A stretch of DNA of 64,000 bases. Source: Arthrobacter sp. 31Y. Its GTDB lineage: Bacteria > Actinomycetota > Actinomycetes > Actinomycetales > Micrococcaceae. The DNA lies in NCBI RefSeq assembly GCF_000526335.1, contig NZ_JAFW01000001.1, forward strand, positions 1,426,001 to 1,490,000, in the 5' to 3' direction. Positions 46,057 to 52,797 of the stretch are shown piece by piece; position 1 is the stretch's first letter, and every line of letters starts with the position of its first letter. The notes below the pieces were generated by a model. The model had not been told where the DNA came from, did not search any database, and saw only the letters and a list, made by a program, of their open reading frames with translations. Made by a program: the position numbers and the translations under genes.

Positions 46057-46160
46057 CGCTCGCTCACATCCCTCGGGCTTCAACCCAACGCTCTTCCACA
46101 TCCCTCGGGCTTCCCGGGAACCCTCGCTCTCCTACCGAGGCCTTCCCGGGAACCCTCTGG
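46056..46160 (-). repeat. 32-bp-period tandem repeat, locus A
   Basis: Units start at 46056, 46088, 46120 and 46152 (last one partial), exactly 32 bp apart. On the minus strand the first unit carries the core GTGAGCGAGCGT; later units are degenerate, and units 2-3 share CTTCCCGGGA. The first base overlaps the galactosidase stop codon, and the array fills the gap to the convergent aroQ gene. Same family as the arrays at 46680 and 51079. Confidence 0.75.
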
Positions 46161-46164
46161 CACG

Positions 46165-46629
46165 TTAGACCGCGTCGGCCAGGTAATCGATGGCCAGCTT
46201 GTAGCCGAGCACTCCCGCGCCGACGATGATCGCGTTGCACACGCCGGACAGGTAAGAGTGGTGACGGAATTCTTCACGCTGGTGAACGTTGGTGATGTGG
46301 ACTTCGACGGCGGGCAGTTGCACAGCTGCGAGGGCGTCCCTCAGTGCTACGGACGTGTGCGTATAGGCGCCGGCGTTGATGACGATCCCGACTGCGGTGC
46401 CACGAGCGGCGTGGATGGCGTCGAGAAGATCGCCTTCGTGATTGGACTGCACGCAGTCCACGGTGAATCCGTGGGCGGCGGCCGCTGCCATGGCGAGCTG
46501 CTCGACATCGGCCAAGGTGGAAGTTCCGTACTTCTCGGGCTCGCGTGTGCCCAGCAGATTCAGGTTGGGTCCGTTGATCACAAGGATGGTGCCGCGACCT
46601 GTTTCGGTGGCGGGGGTGGCTTCAGTCAT
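46165..46629 (-). CDS. aroQ: Type II 3-dehydroquinate dehydratase
   Basis: Third step of the shikimate pathway, 3-dehydroquinate to 3-dehydroshikimate. Family features are [23 protein letters not shown] with the catalytic tyrosine of the lid, [33 protein letters not shown] and [18 protein letters not shown]. Length is 154 residues from ATG 46629, normal for the dodecameric enzyme. A GGGAG sits very close (2 nt) to this ATG; an in-frame TTG 9 nt upstream is an alternative. Isolated from other aro genes here. Confidence 0.95.
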   Translation of the reverse strand: MTEATPATETGRGTILVINGPNLNLLGTREPEKYGTSTLADVEQLAMAAAAAHGFTVDCVQSNHEGDLLDAIHAARGTAVGIVINAGAYTHTSVALRDALAAVQLPAVEVHITNVHQREEFRHHSYLSGVCNAIIVGAGVLGYKLAIDYLADAV

Positions 46630-46679
46630 GGCTCCCAATCTATAGCGGCAGGAGGGTGTCCGGGAATCGCGCCCAGGAG

Positions 46680-46758
46680 GTGAGAGAGCATCGGCTCAAA
46701 ACACTCACTATGTGAGAGCGGGTCCACCGGAACATGCCGGAAGGTGAGAAAGGGTCCG
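46680..46758 (+). repeat. 32-bp-period tandem repeat, locus B
   Basis: GTGAGAGAGC at 46680, GTGAGAGCGG at 46712 and GTGAGAAAGG at 46744 are spaced exactly 32 bp. The units are degenerate but begin alike, and the later two continue with GGTCC at 46721 and 46753. The array is bounded by the marP stop at 46759 and lies upstream of aroQ. Confidence 0.6.
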
Positions 46759-47946
46759 CTATTTACGGGTGCACTGGCCGGCGGAAACGGGGCTGCTGAG
46801 GCCGGGAGCCTGCGCAGCCACGGGTTCCAGGTCCTCCATGGTGAGCGCGAAGCCCAAGGCTGCATCAGTGGTGGTCTTGGCGAAGATCAACCCGGCCACC
46901 TGTCCCTGCATGGTCAGCAAAGGGCCACCGGAGTTGCCCGGCTGAACATCGCCCGCCAGCCTGTAAACCTGCGCGGGCGAAGGATTGTTGCCGTAAATAT
47001 CCGGAACCAGAATGGTGGAAATACCTTGGACAGTTGCCGGCTTGGATTGGAAGGGACCGCCGTGCGGGTACCCCGCAAATGCGGCCGGGCTGCCTCCGGC
47101 GAGGTCGGCGCTCAACGGCAGCGGACTGGACTGCAAACCGTCAACGGCCAGGACGGCGATGTCCCGCTGGGAGTCGAAGTAGACCACCCGGCCCGGCAGC
47201 GCGCCGCCGTCGGGAACTTCCACCACCGGCTGCGACACGCCCGCCACAACGTGGGCATTGGTGACGACTCGCCCGGGCGAGACAACAAATCCGGAACCGG
47301 TCTGGTTCTGCCCGCATTCGAACGCGGTGCCGGCGATTTTCAGGACGGAATCTGCAGCCTGGTTCAGGGCAGGAGTGTCAGTTGATTCATTGGGAACGGG
47401 CACCGGAGTGACGGGTCCGATTCCCTCAATGAGCTTGGGTATGCCGTCGCCAATCACCGTGGACCGCAGCTGGGCCATGGTGCTCTTGACGGGCGTAGGC
47501 GTCAGGTTGTCGATGTAGCGAATGACGCGGGACTCGGCCAACTGCTGCGAAACGAACGGCACACCCAGAGAACTGATGCTGAACGCCAGCATGGACATCA
47601 CCAGCGCGGCGACCACCACGCTCACCACACCGCCAATCAACCGGTCCACGGCATGCAATGGCTTGATCCGCACAGCGTGGCGGACTTTCCGCCCGATCAT
47701 GGTGCCCAGCCCGTGACCTAAAGCAATAAGCACGACGGCGGCACCCACCGTGGCGGTCAGCCTCCAACCGCTGTCGGTCACCCAGCCGCTCACGAGCGGA
47801 ACTGCCATGAATGCCGCAATGGCACCAATGACGAATCCGGCGATTCCACCAAGTGTGACCATGAAGCCATTGCGGAGGCCATAGATCAGGTAGGACAGGA
47901 GCATCAGAATCAATGCCAAATCCAATATCGTCAAGCCAAACACCAC
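46759..47946 (-). CDS. marP: MarP-like membrane serine protease
   Basis: A 395-residue protein with four N-terminal membrane helices (CvpA-like domain, about 1-150) and a periplasmic chymotrypsin-fold protease domain (about 205-395). The triad is visible: His in VVTNAHVVAG, Asp in SQRDIAVLAV and Ser in GDVQPGNSGGPLL. A cysteine in FECGQNQ and one in GQCTRK near the C-terminus match the disulfide that activates mycobacterial MarP. The family acts in acid and oxidative stress resistance through cell-wall hydrolase processing. As in mycobacteria, it lies near crp and nth genes. Confidence 0.93.
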   Translation of the reverse strand: MVFGLTILDLALILMLLSYLIYGLRNGFMVTLGGIAGFVIGAIAAFMAVPLVSGWVTDSGWRLTATVGAAVVLIALGHGLGTMIGRKVRHAVRIKPLHAVDRLIGGVVSVVVAALVMSMLAFSISSLGVPFVSQQLAESRVIRYIDNLTPTPVKSTMAQLRSTVIGDGIPKLIEGIGPVTPVPVPNESTDTPALNQAADSVLKIAGTAFECGQNQTGSGFVVSPGRVVTNAHVVAGVSQPVVEVPDGGALPGRVVYFDSQRDIAVLAVDGLQSSPLPLSADLAGGSPAAFAGYPHGGPFQSKPATVQGISTILVPDIYGNNPSPAQVYRLAGDVQPGNSGGPLLTMQGQVAGLIFAKTTTDAALGFALTMEDLEPVAAQAPGLSSPVSAGQCTRK

Positions 47947-48095
47947 TGCTCCTCATAGCCGGGTAGCGCCAATTCTAGATGTCCACCCTGACAGCAAACC
48001 GTTAGTCCGGTCACGGTAAGGAGCCGTTTATACCCTGTGAGAGGCTTCAGAGTGGGCCGGATGCCCCGAAAACCGCGCCATTTCAGCGTTTCACG

Positions 48096-48111
48096 TGCCA
48101 AGTACGTCACA
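48096..48111 (+). promoter_or_regulatory. Candidate Crp/GlxR site upstream of crp
   Basis: TGCCAAGTACGTCACA keeps the spacing and right half (TANNTCACA) of the actinobacterial Crp consensus TGTGANNTANNTCACA, with a weaker left half. It is 66 nt before the crp start, a fitting position for autoregulation. Confidence 0.4.
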
Positions 48112-48176
48112 GAAGCTTAAAAATTCTGAAACAATGGCCTGAGCGCCACGACCGAAACTTATATTCAGGAGATTTC

Positions 48177-48854
48177 ATGGACATCGAGGTATTGCGCCGC
48201 GCACCCCTCTTCGCCACCCTTGACGACGACGCATTCCGCTTGCTGACGGACGAACTCACCGAGGTGGACCTTTCACGTGGAGCTTCGGTGTTCCGCGAAG
48301 GTGACCAGGGTGACCAGCTCTACTTCATCGTTTCCGGCAAGGTAAAGCTCGGACGCACGTCCCCCGACGGCCGCGAGTCGCTCTTGGCCATTCTTGGCCC
48401 TGGTGAGCTCTTCGGCGAAATGGCGTTGTTCGATCCCAGCCCGCGTACCGCTACGGCCACCGCCGTTTCGGAAACCCGCCTGGCCGGCCTCAAGAACGAG
48501 AGCCTCAACGCACTGCTCCGCACGCGCCCCGAGGTTTCCGCGCAGCTGCTGCAGGCTCTGGCCCGCCGTCTTCGCCGGACCAACGACTCCCTCTCCGACC
48601 TCGTCTTCTCCGACGTCCCGGGCCGTGTTGCCAAGGCCCTCCTGGACCTTGCAGACCGCTTCGGCCGCCCGGCTACCGACGGCGTCCTGGTTGCCCACGA
48701 GCTCACCCAGGAAGAACTGGCCCAACTGGTGGGCGCTTCCCGCGAAACCGTGAACAAGGCACTGGCCGAGTTCGTCCAGCGCGGATGGCTCCGACTGGAA
48801 GCCCGCGCCGTGGTGATCCTGGACATGCAGCGCCTTCGCCAGCGCTCACGCTAA
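48177..48854 (+). CDS. crp: Crp/Fnr-family global regulator (Crp/GlxR type)
   Basis: A 225-residue cAMP-receptor-type regulator. The cyclic nucleotide domain has LYFIVSGKVKLGR and the phosphate-binding cassette FGEMALFDPSPRTATATAV, with the Arg-Thr that contacts cAMP. The C-terminal winged helix has ELTQEELAQLVGASRETVNKALAEFVQRGWL, close to mycobacterial Crp and corynebacterial GlxR, which control carbon metabolism. The ATG follows a clear TTCAGGAGATTTC site. It ends in a strong terminator. Confidence 0.95.
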   Translation: MDIEVLRRAPLFATLDDDAFRLLTDELTEVDLSRGASVFREGDQGDQLYFIVSGKVKLGRTSPDGRESLLAILGPGELFGEMALFDPSPRTATATAVSETRLAGLKNESLNALLRTRPEVSAQLLQALARRLRRTNDSLSDLVFSDVPGRVAKALLDLADRFGRPATDGVLVAHELTQEELAQLVGASRETVNKALAEFVQRGWLRLEARAVVILDMQRLRQRSR

Positions 48855-48864
48855 ACAGCCACGA

Positions 48865-48896
48865 AAAGCCGCCCCGGTGTTCGCCGGGGCGGCTTT
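48865..48896 (+). terminator. Factor-independent terminator of crp
   Basis: Perfect 13-nt arms 48865-48877 and 48884-48896, 6-nt loop, then further T (six T in a row from 48894). It lies 10 nt after the crp stop and is the most classical terminator in the window. Confidence 0.92.
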
Positions 48897-48910
48897 TTTG
48901 TTTGCCGGCG

Positions 48911-50065
48911 TTACCGCCCGGCCCGAACCTCACCGAAGAACGTACGAATGTCGCTGGCCAGGAGCGATGGCACTTCCAGAGCAGCGAAGTGCCCTCCCTC
49001 CTCAAATCGACTCCAATGCACGATGTTTGAGTTGTCGCGCTCGGCGAAGACACGGATCGTTTGAAAGTCGTCCTTGAACACTGCCACGCCGGTGGGCGCA
49101 CCGTTCACCTGCGGCTCAGCCTGGGTGCGTGCGTTGTCCAGGTAGCTTCGGCTCATGCCTGCTGCCGCGTTAGCGAACCAGTTCACGGTGACTTCGGTAA
49201 GGATCTCCTCCAGCGGGACAAGCGATGTACCGTTTCCGAACGAGTTGAACAACTCGCTGTAGGCCAGCAGCGCCACAGGCGAGTCGCTCAGCCCCACTGC
49301 CACTGTCTGCGGACGGCTCGAGTTCATGGTGTTATAGCCCCCGACCGATTGGAACCACTCCATATGGGCGAGCCCTGCAAAGTCTTGCGGTTCTAGTTTC
49401 TCGAACTCGGCCGGGTCACCTGATGGGAACGAGAAAAGCTGCAGCACATGGAGGCCAAGGAACCCGTCCGGGTTCAAGAGACCGAGCTCCCGGGCCACCA
49501 TCGCGCCGTTGTCAGAACCGTGAATACCGTAGTGGGTGTATCCAAGCCCGCGCATGAGAGTGTCGTAGGCCCGGGCCACGCGAGCAGTGTTCCATCCGGA
49601 CTCGGCCACAGGATTGGAGAATCCGTAGCCGGGGGCATCCGGGATCACCACGTCGAAGGCCTCCTCAGCCCGGCCACCGTGCGCCACCGGATCGGTGAGA
49701 TCATCGATCATGCCAAGGTAGTCGACTGATGAACCAGGATAAGTGTGGGCCAGCAACAGCGGTGTGGCTCCCGGATGTGGTGAGCGCACATGGATGAAGT
49801 GGAAATGCTGTCCGTCAATCTCGGTGGTGAAGTGCGGAACGGCGTTGATGCGCGCTTCCTGGGTCCGCCAGTCAAAGCTGGTCGTCCACGCGTTCAACGC
49901 CTCGCGAAGGTAGGAGTTCGGGGTCCCAGCATCCCAATCGTCAACGGGCGCCGACTGGGGCAGCCGGGTCCGGGCAAGGCGATCCATCAGATCGTCAAGT
50001 TCCACCTGGGGAACATCCAGGCGGAAGTCGCGGATATCGATACTCACTTCTGTGGTGTTCATCAT
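48911..50065 (-). CDS. Epoxide hydrolase-like alpha/beta hydrolase (EHN type)
   Basis: A 384-residue alpha/beta hydrolase with the epoxide hydrolase N-terminal lid region (FRLDVPQVELDDLMDRLARTRLP, then the tryptophan region WRTQEARIN). The oxyanion-side motif is HTYPGSSVDYLGM, the nucleophile Asp is in GIHGSDNGAMVARELG and the general-base His in FEEGGHFAALEVP. Two tyrosines that would open the epoxide cannot be assigned surely. Divergent from the WYL regulator with a 62-nt gap holding palindromes, so it is probably its target. The natural substrate is unknown. Confidence 0.87.
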   Translation of the reverse strand: MMNTTEVSIDIRDFRLDVPQVELDDLMDRLARTRLPQSAPVDDWDAGTPNSYLREALNAWTTSFDWRTQEARINAVPHFTTEIDGQHFHFIHVRSPHPGATPLLLAHTYPGSSVDYLGMIDDLTDPVAHGGRAEEAFDVVIPDAPGYGFSNPVAESGWNTARVARAYDTLMRGLGYTHYGIHGSDNGAMVARELGLLNPDGFLGLHVLQLFSFPSGDPAEFEKLEPQDFAGLAHMEWFQSVGGYNTMNSSRPQTVAVGLSDSPVALLAYSELFNSFGNGTSLVPLEEILTEVTVNWFANAAAGMSRSYLDNARTQAEPQVNGAPTGVAVFKDDFQTIRVFAERDNSNIVHWSRFEEGGHFAALEVPSLLASDIRTFFGEVRAGR

Positions 50066-50083
50066 GATTAAGACGATACGGTC

Positions 50084-50105
50084 GATATAGGAACCATATC
50101 TTCCT
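50084..50105. promoter_or_regulatory. Palindromes between epoxide hydrolase and WYL regulator
   Basis: Two overlapping inverted repeats: GATATAGGAACCATATC (50084-50100; GATAT/ATATC arms) and AGGAA-N7-TTCCT (50089-50105). The AT-rich element in a GC-rich genome, only 23 nt before the regulator start, is a likely operator or promoter. Confidence 0.45.
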
Positions 50106-50127
50106 AAAGGATCAGGAACTTTACCCG

Positions 50128-51087
50128 ATGTCCTCTACGGCTGAACGTCTTCTGGCGCTCCTCTCGTTCATGCAGTCCCGGCCCGATTGGACGGGCACGG
50201 ATCTCGCTGACCGCCTCGGCGTTTCGACGCGAACAATTCGCAAGGACATCGATCGATTACGGGAGCTCGGGTATCCGGTGGATGCGACCCGCGGGACAGC
50301 GGGAGGCTACCGCCTCGGTGCCGGCGGAAAGCTACCGCCACTGCTCCTCGACGACGAGGAAGCAGTCGCCGTCGCAATTGGCCTCCGCACGGCAACGGGC
50401 ATCGCCGGCATTGCGGAGTCGAGTGCCCGTGCCCTCGCAAAACTTGAGCAAGTGCTTCCGCCGCGGCTACGGCCAACTGTTACCGCACTGTCGAAGGTCG
50501 ATCGGGCGCCCGAAAACAACGGGACGGATGCCGAAGATCCCGAAGTCAACCACGCGGTTATCGCGGCTATTGCGGCAGCCATCCGCGACGTCGAGTGGTT
50601 CCGGTTCGATGACCGCGGTACGTCGCGGCTTGTGGAGCCGTATCGCCTGCTGAGCTGGCAACGGCGCTGGTACTTGGTGGGGCGAGACCCTGTCTCGGAA
50701 GAATGGGGCGTCTTCCGCGCGGACTGGATAGAACCGCGGATGCCTACCCGCCGTCGCTTCTCCCCGTCACCGCTGCCAGGCGGTGATTACACCGCGTTCG
50801 CGATGCATTCGATCGCAGCCAGCGGCTGGAAAGTGCACGCTCGCCTGCGCGTTGCTGCTCCCGCAGAGGCCGTCCTGGCTCGAATCAACCACGCTGTTGG
50901 GGTGGTGGAGTCGATCTCCGATACCGAGTCCGTGCTGGTCACCGGCGCCGACAGCCTGGAGACCATCGCCGCGTACATCGGCATGCTGGGCATGGATTTC
51001 ACAGTAGAGTCGCCCGCCGCCCTGATACCGCATTTGAGGCACCTTGCAGACGTCTACCTCCGAGCGACAAACTTCGACGGGAAGTGA
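50128..51087 (+). CDS. HTH/WYL-domain transcriptional regulator
   Basis: A 319-residue regulator. The N-terminal HTH_11 domain reads SSTAERLLALLSFMQ, DLADRLGVSTRTIRKDIDRLRELGYPVDATRGTAGGYRLGAG, and a WYL domain follows (RLVEPYRLLSWQRRWYLVGRDPVSEEWGVFRADWIE), ending with a WCX-like C-terminal part. WYL domains sense small ligands or nucleic acids. ATG 50128; the AAAGGATCAGG upstream is a fair ribosome site. Likely controls itself and the divergent epoxide hydrolase. The stop codon lies inside the first unit of a 32-bp repeat. Confidence 0.92.
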   Translation: MSSTAERLLALLSFMQSRPDWTGTDLADRLGVSTRTIRKDIDRLRELGYPVDATRGTAGGYRLGAGGKLPPLLLDDEEAVAVAIGLRTATGIAGIAESSARALAKLEQVLPPRLRPTVTALSKVDRAPENNGTDAEDPEVNHAVIAAIAAAIRDVEWFRFDDRGTSRLVEPYRLLSWQRRWYLVGRDPVSEEWGVFRADWIEPRMPTRRRFSPSPLPGGDYTAFAMHSIAASGWKVHARLRVAAPAEAVLARINHAVGVVESISDTESVLVTGADSLETIAAYIGMLGMDFTVESPAALIPHLRHLADVYLRATNFDGK

Positions 51088-51127
51088 GCGAGCGTCCAGC
51101 TCAAACCCGAGGGAAGTGAGCGAGCGT
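51079..51127 (+). repeat. 32-bp-period tandem repeat, locus C
   Basis: GTGAGCGAGCGT occurs at 51084-51095 and 51116-51127, 32 bp apart, each preceded by GGGAA. CCCGAGGGA-x-GTGAGCGAGCGT at 51106-51127 also occurs, inverted and with one difference at x, at 46056-46077. The array fills the gap between the convergent WYL and Nudix genes. Confidence 0.8.
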
Positions 51128-51136
51128 CGGAGGGAC

Positions 51137-52048
51137 CTAGCGTTCGCGCTGGGGCTCTCCAGCCACGGTCCGGGCGGCTTCGACCTCGAGCATCAGGATT
51201 CCGCCCTCGTCCACCAGTTTCGCCTGGTAAACGTGAGCTTTGCGTTTGTAGCTCAGGTACGCGATGCAGCCGTTGGCGTTGGCCATCTTTTCGAGCATGA
51301 TTTCCGAGCCCGGCACCAGAAGTTCGCCGAGCTTGAGGCCCACGGTATTTTCCTGGCCCACCTCGTCACCCAGTGCTGAGGTTTCCCGCATGGTGATGGC
51401 CTGGGCAGCACACACCCAGCGCCCCCACACGCCTTTGCTGCCCAGAATGCTGGGCTGCTGGTTCACGGGGACAGTGGCAGCGAAGTACCGGGTGTTGAAA
51501 CGCGCATGTGCAAAGTCAGGGCTGAGCCAGTTCACCAGCGGCTTCAAGAGGTCGGTGCGTAGGGACAGTCCGCGCTTGGACAGCATCTCCGTGAAGGACT
51601 TCTCCTGGGCGGCCACTGCTTCGCGGGCGCGCATCCAGTCAATGGTGGAGTTCGCTTCAACCGTGGAGGAAGCGTCGGGGCCCGCGAGCAGGACACCCGT
51701 TTCTTCGAAGAGTTCACGGATGGCGCCCACCACGTGACGGCGGGCGAGTCCGACGTCGTCCGTTCCCATCTGCTCAGCCCAATGCTGAGGTGAGGGGCCC
51801 AACCAACCTACGGGGTCGTCGTCGGACGGGTCCAAAGAACCGCCAGGGAACGCTACGACGCCCAACGGCGAGGAACCTGGCCTGTAGCCAAGCCAGGTTT
51901 CCAAGCCGGTGGGCGAATCGCGCAACAACACAACTGAGGAGGCGTAGCGGGCGGCCCTGGGGGTCCGCTCGCCAAGCTCAAGCCAGTTCCGTGCTGCCCC
52001 TTCGAGTTCCGGGGGCAGTACAAACAGACGGCGGGCAAGCTGCGGCAA
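51137..52048 (-). CDS. Nudix hydrolase
   Basis: A 303-residue protein with an interrupted Nudix domain: VVAFPGGSLDPSDDDP, then about 30 residues, then VGAIRELFEETGVLLAG, which supplies the REUxEExGU part of the box. The insertion between the first glycine and the helix is as in NUDT19-like/large Nudix proteins. Substrate may be CoA derivatives or a related nucleotide, unproven. It follows the RidA gene by 17 nt and forms an operon with it and DUF4177. Confidence 0.85.
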   Translation of the reverse strand: MPQLARRLFVLPPELEGAARNWLELGERTPRAARYASSVVLLRDSPTGLETWLGYRPGSSPLGVVAFPGGSLDPSDDDPVGWLGPSPQHWAEQMGTDDVGLARRHVVGAIRELFEETGVLLAGPDASSTVEANSTIDWMRAREAVAAQEKSFTEMLSKRGLSLRTDLLKPLVNWLSPDFAHARFNTRYFAATVPVNQQPSILGSKGVWGRWVCAAQAITMRETSALGDEVGQENTVGLKLGELLVPGSEIMLEKMANANGCIAYLSYKRKAHVYQAKLVDEGGILMLEVEAARTVAGEPQRER

Positions 52049-52065
52049 TTGGGTGAACCGGTTCC

Positions 52066-52602
52066 TTAGCTGAATTCAGCGATGAGCTCGACTTCAACGG
52101 GAGAGTCAAGCGGCAGGACAGAGACGCCGACGGCGGAGCGTGCGTGCTTGCCGGCGTCGCCGAAGACCTGTCCGAGGAGTTCCGATGCACCGTTGATCAC
52201 GCCGGGCTGGCCGGTGAAGGTGGACTCGGAGGCCACGAAGCCCACAACCTTGACGATGCGGGTGACGCGGTCAAGATCGCCAATGACGCTCTTGACTGCA
52301 GCGAGGGCGTTGATGGCACAGACGGCTGCGTAGCGCTTGGCGTCTTCCGGGTCAACGGTGGGTTCGTCGGACGTGGCCAACTCGCCGAGGGATACCTTGC
52401 CCGTAGCTTCGAGTTTGCCGTTAATAAAGGGCAGCTGTCCGGAGGTGTAGACGTAGTTGCCGGAGACGACGGCAGGCACGTAGTCAGCCACCGGCGCGGC
52501 CACCTCAGGGAGGGTCAATCCGAGCTCGGCTAAACGCTGCTCAACAGCAGACGTGGGGGCTCCGGATTCCGCGGTAGAAGTGGTTTCTGCGGGGGTTGTC
52601 AT
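52066..52602 (-). CDS. RidA-family protein
   Basis: A 178-residue member of the RidA/YjgF family, which releases ammonia from reactive enamine/imine intermediates. The core holds PAVVSGNYVYTSGQLPFINGKL and CAINALAAVKSVIGDLDRVTRIVKVVGFV, and the end HARSAVGVSVLPLDSPVEVELIAEFS matches the RxxVGVxxLPxxxxVEVE pattern, though the usual catalytic arginine is in ARSAVG. N-terminal residues 1-35 are extra. The ATG at 52602 follows the DUF4177 stop by 2 nt. A relative lies near crp and ponA2 in mycobacteria. Confidence 0.9.
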   Translation of the reverse strand: MTTPAETTSTAESGAPTSAVEQRLAELGLTLPEVAAPVADYVPAVVSGNYVYTSGQLPFINGKLEATGKVSLGELATSDEPTVDPEDAKRYAAVCAINALAAVKSVIGDLDRVTRIVKVVGFVASESTFTGQPGVINGASELLGQVFGDAGKHARSAVGVSVLPLDSPVEVELIAEFS

Positions 52603-52604
52603 GA

Positions 52605-52760
52605 TTACTGCTTCTCCCTCTTCAGGTATGCAACAAGGCCTTTGCCATCGGGTCCACCGACGACCTGGACGAGCTCCCAGCCGTCCTCGCCCCACTGGTC
52701 CAGGATCTGCTTTGTAGCGTGGATAATGAGCGGAATCGTGGCGTACTCCCATTTGGTCAT
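52605..52760 (-). CDS. Small DUF4177-like protein
   Basis: A 51-residue protein, MTKWEYATIPLIIHA followed by LDQWGEDGWELVQVV and a short basic end, the W-E-Y ... G-x-x-GWEL pattern of DUF4177. Function unknown. First gene of the leftward operon with RidA and Nudix, only 37 nt from the divergent class A PBP gene, so both promoters must overlap or transcripts are nearly leaderless. Confidence 0.85.
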   Translation of the reverse strand: MTKWEYATIPLIIHATKQILDQWGEDGWELVQVVGGPDGKGLVAYLKREKQ

Positions 52761-52797
52761 GACAGAAAGCCTAGCCCTTGCCGGTAAAGTGGAAAAC

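Noticed and set aside
46056..46160. Regular 32-bp spacing that looks like a CRISPR array
   Set aside because: There is no separation into constant repeat and unique spacer, units drift along their whole length, and no cas gene is present.
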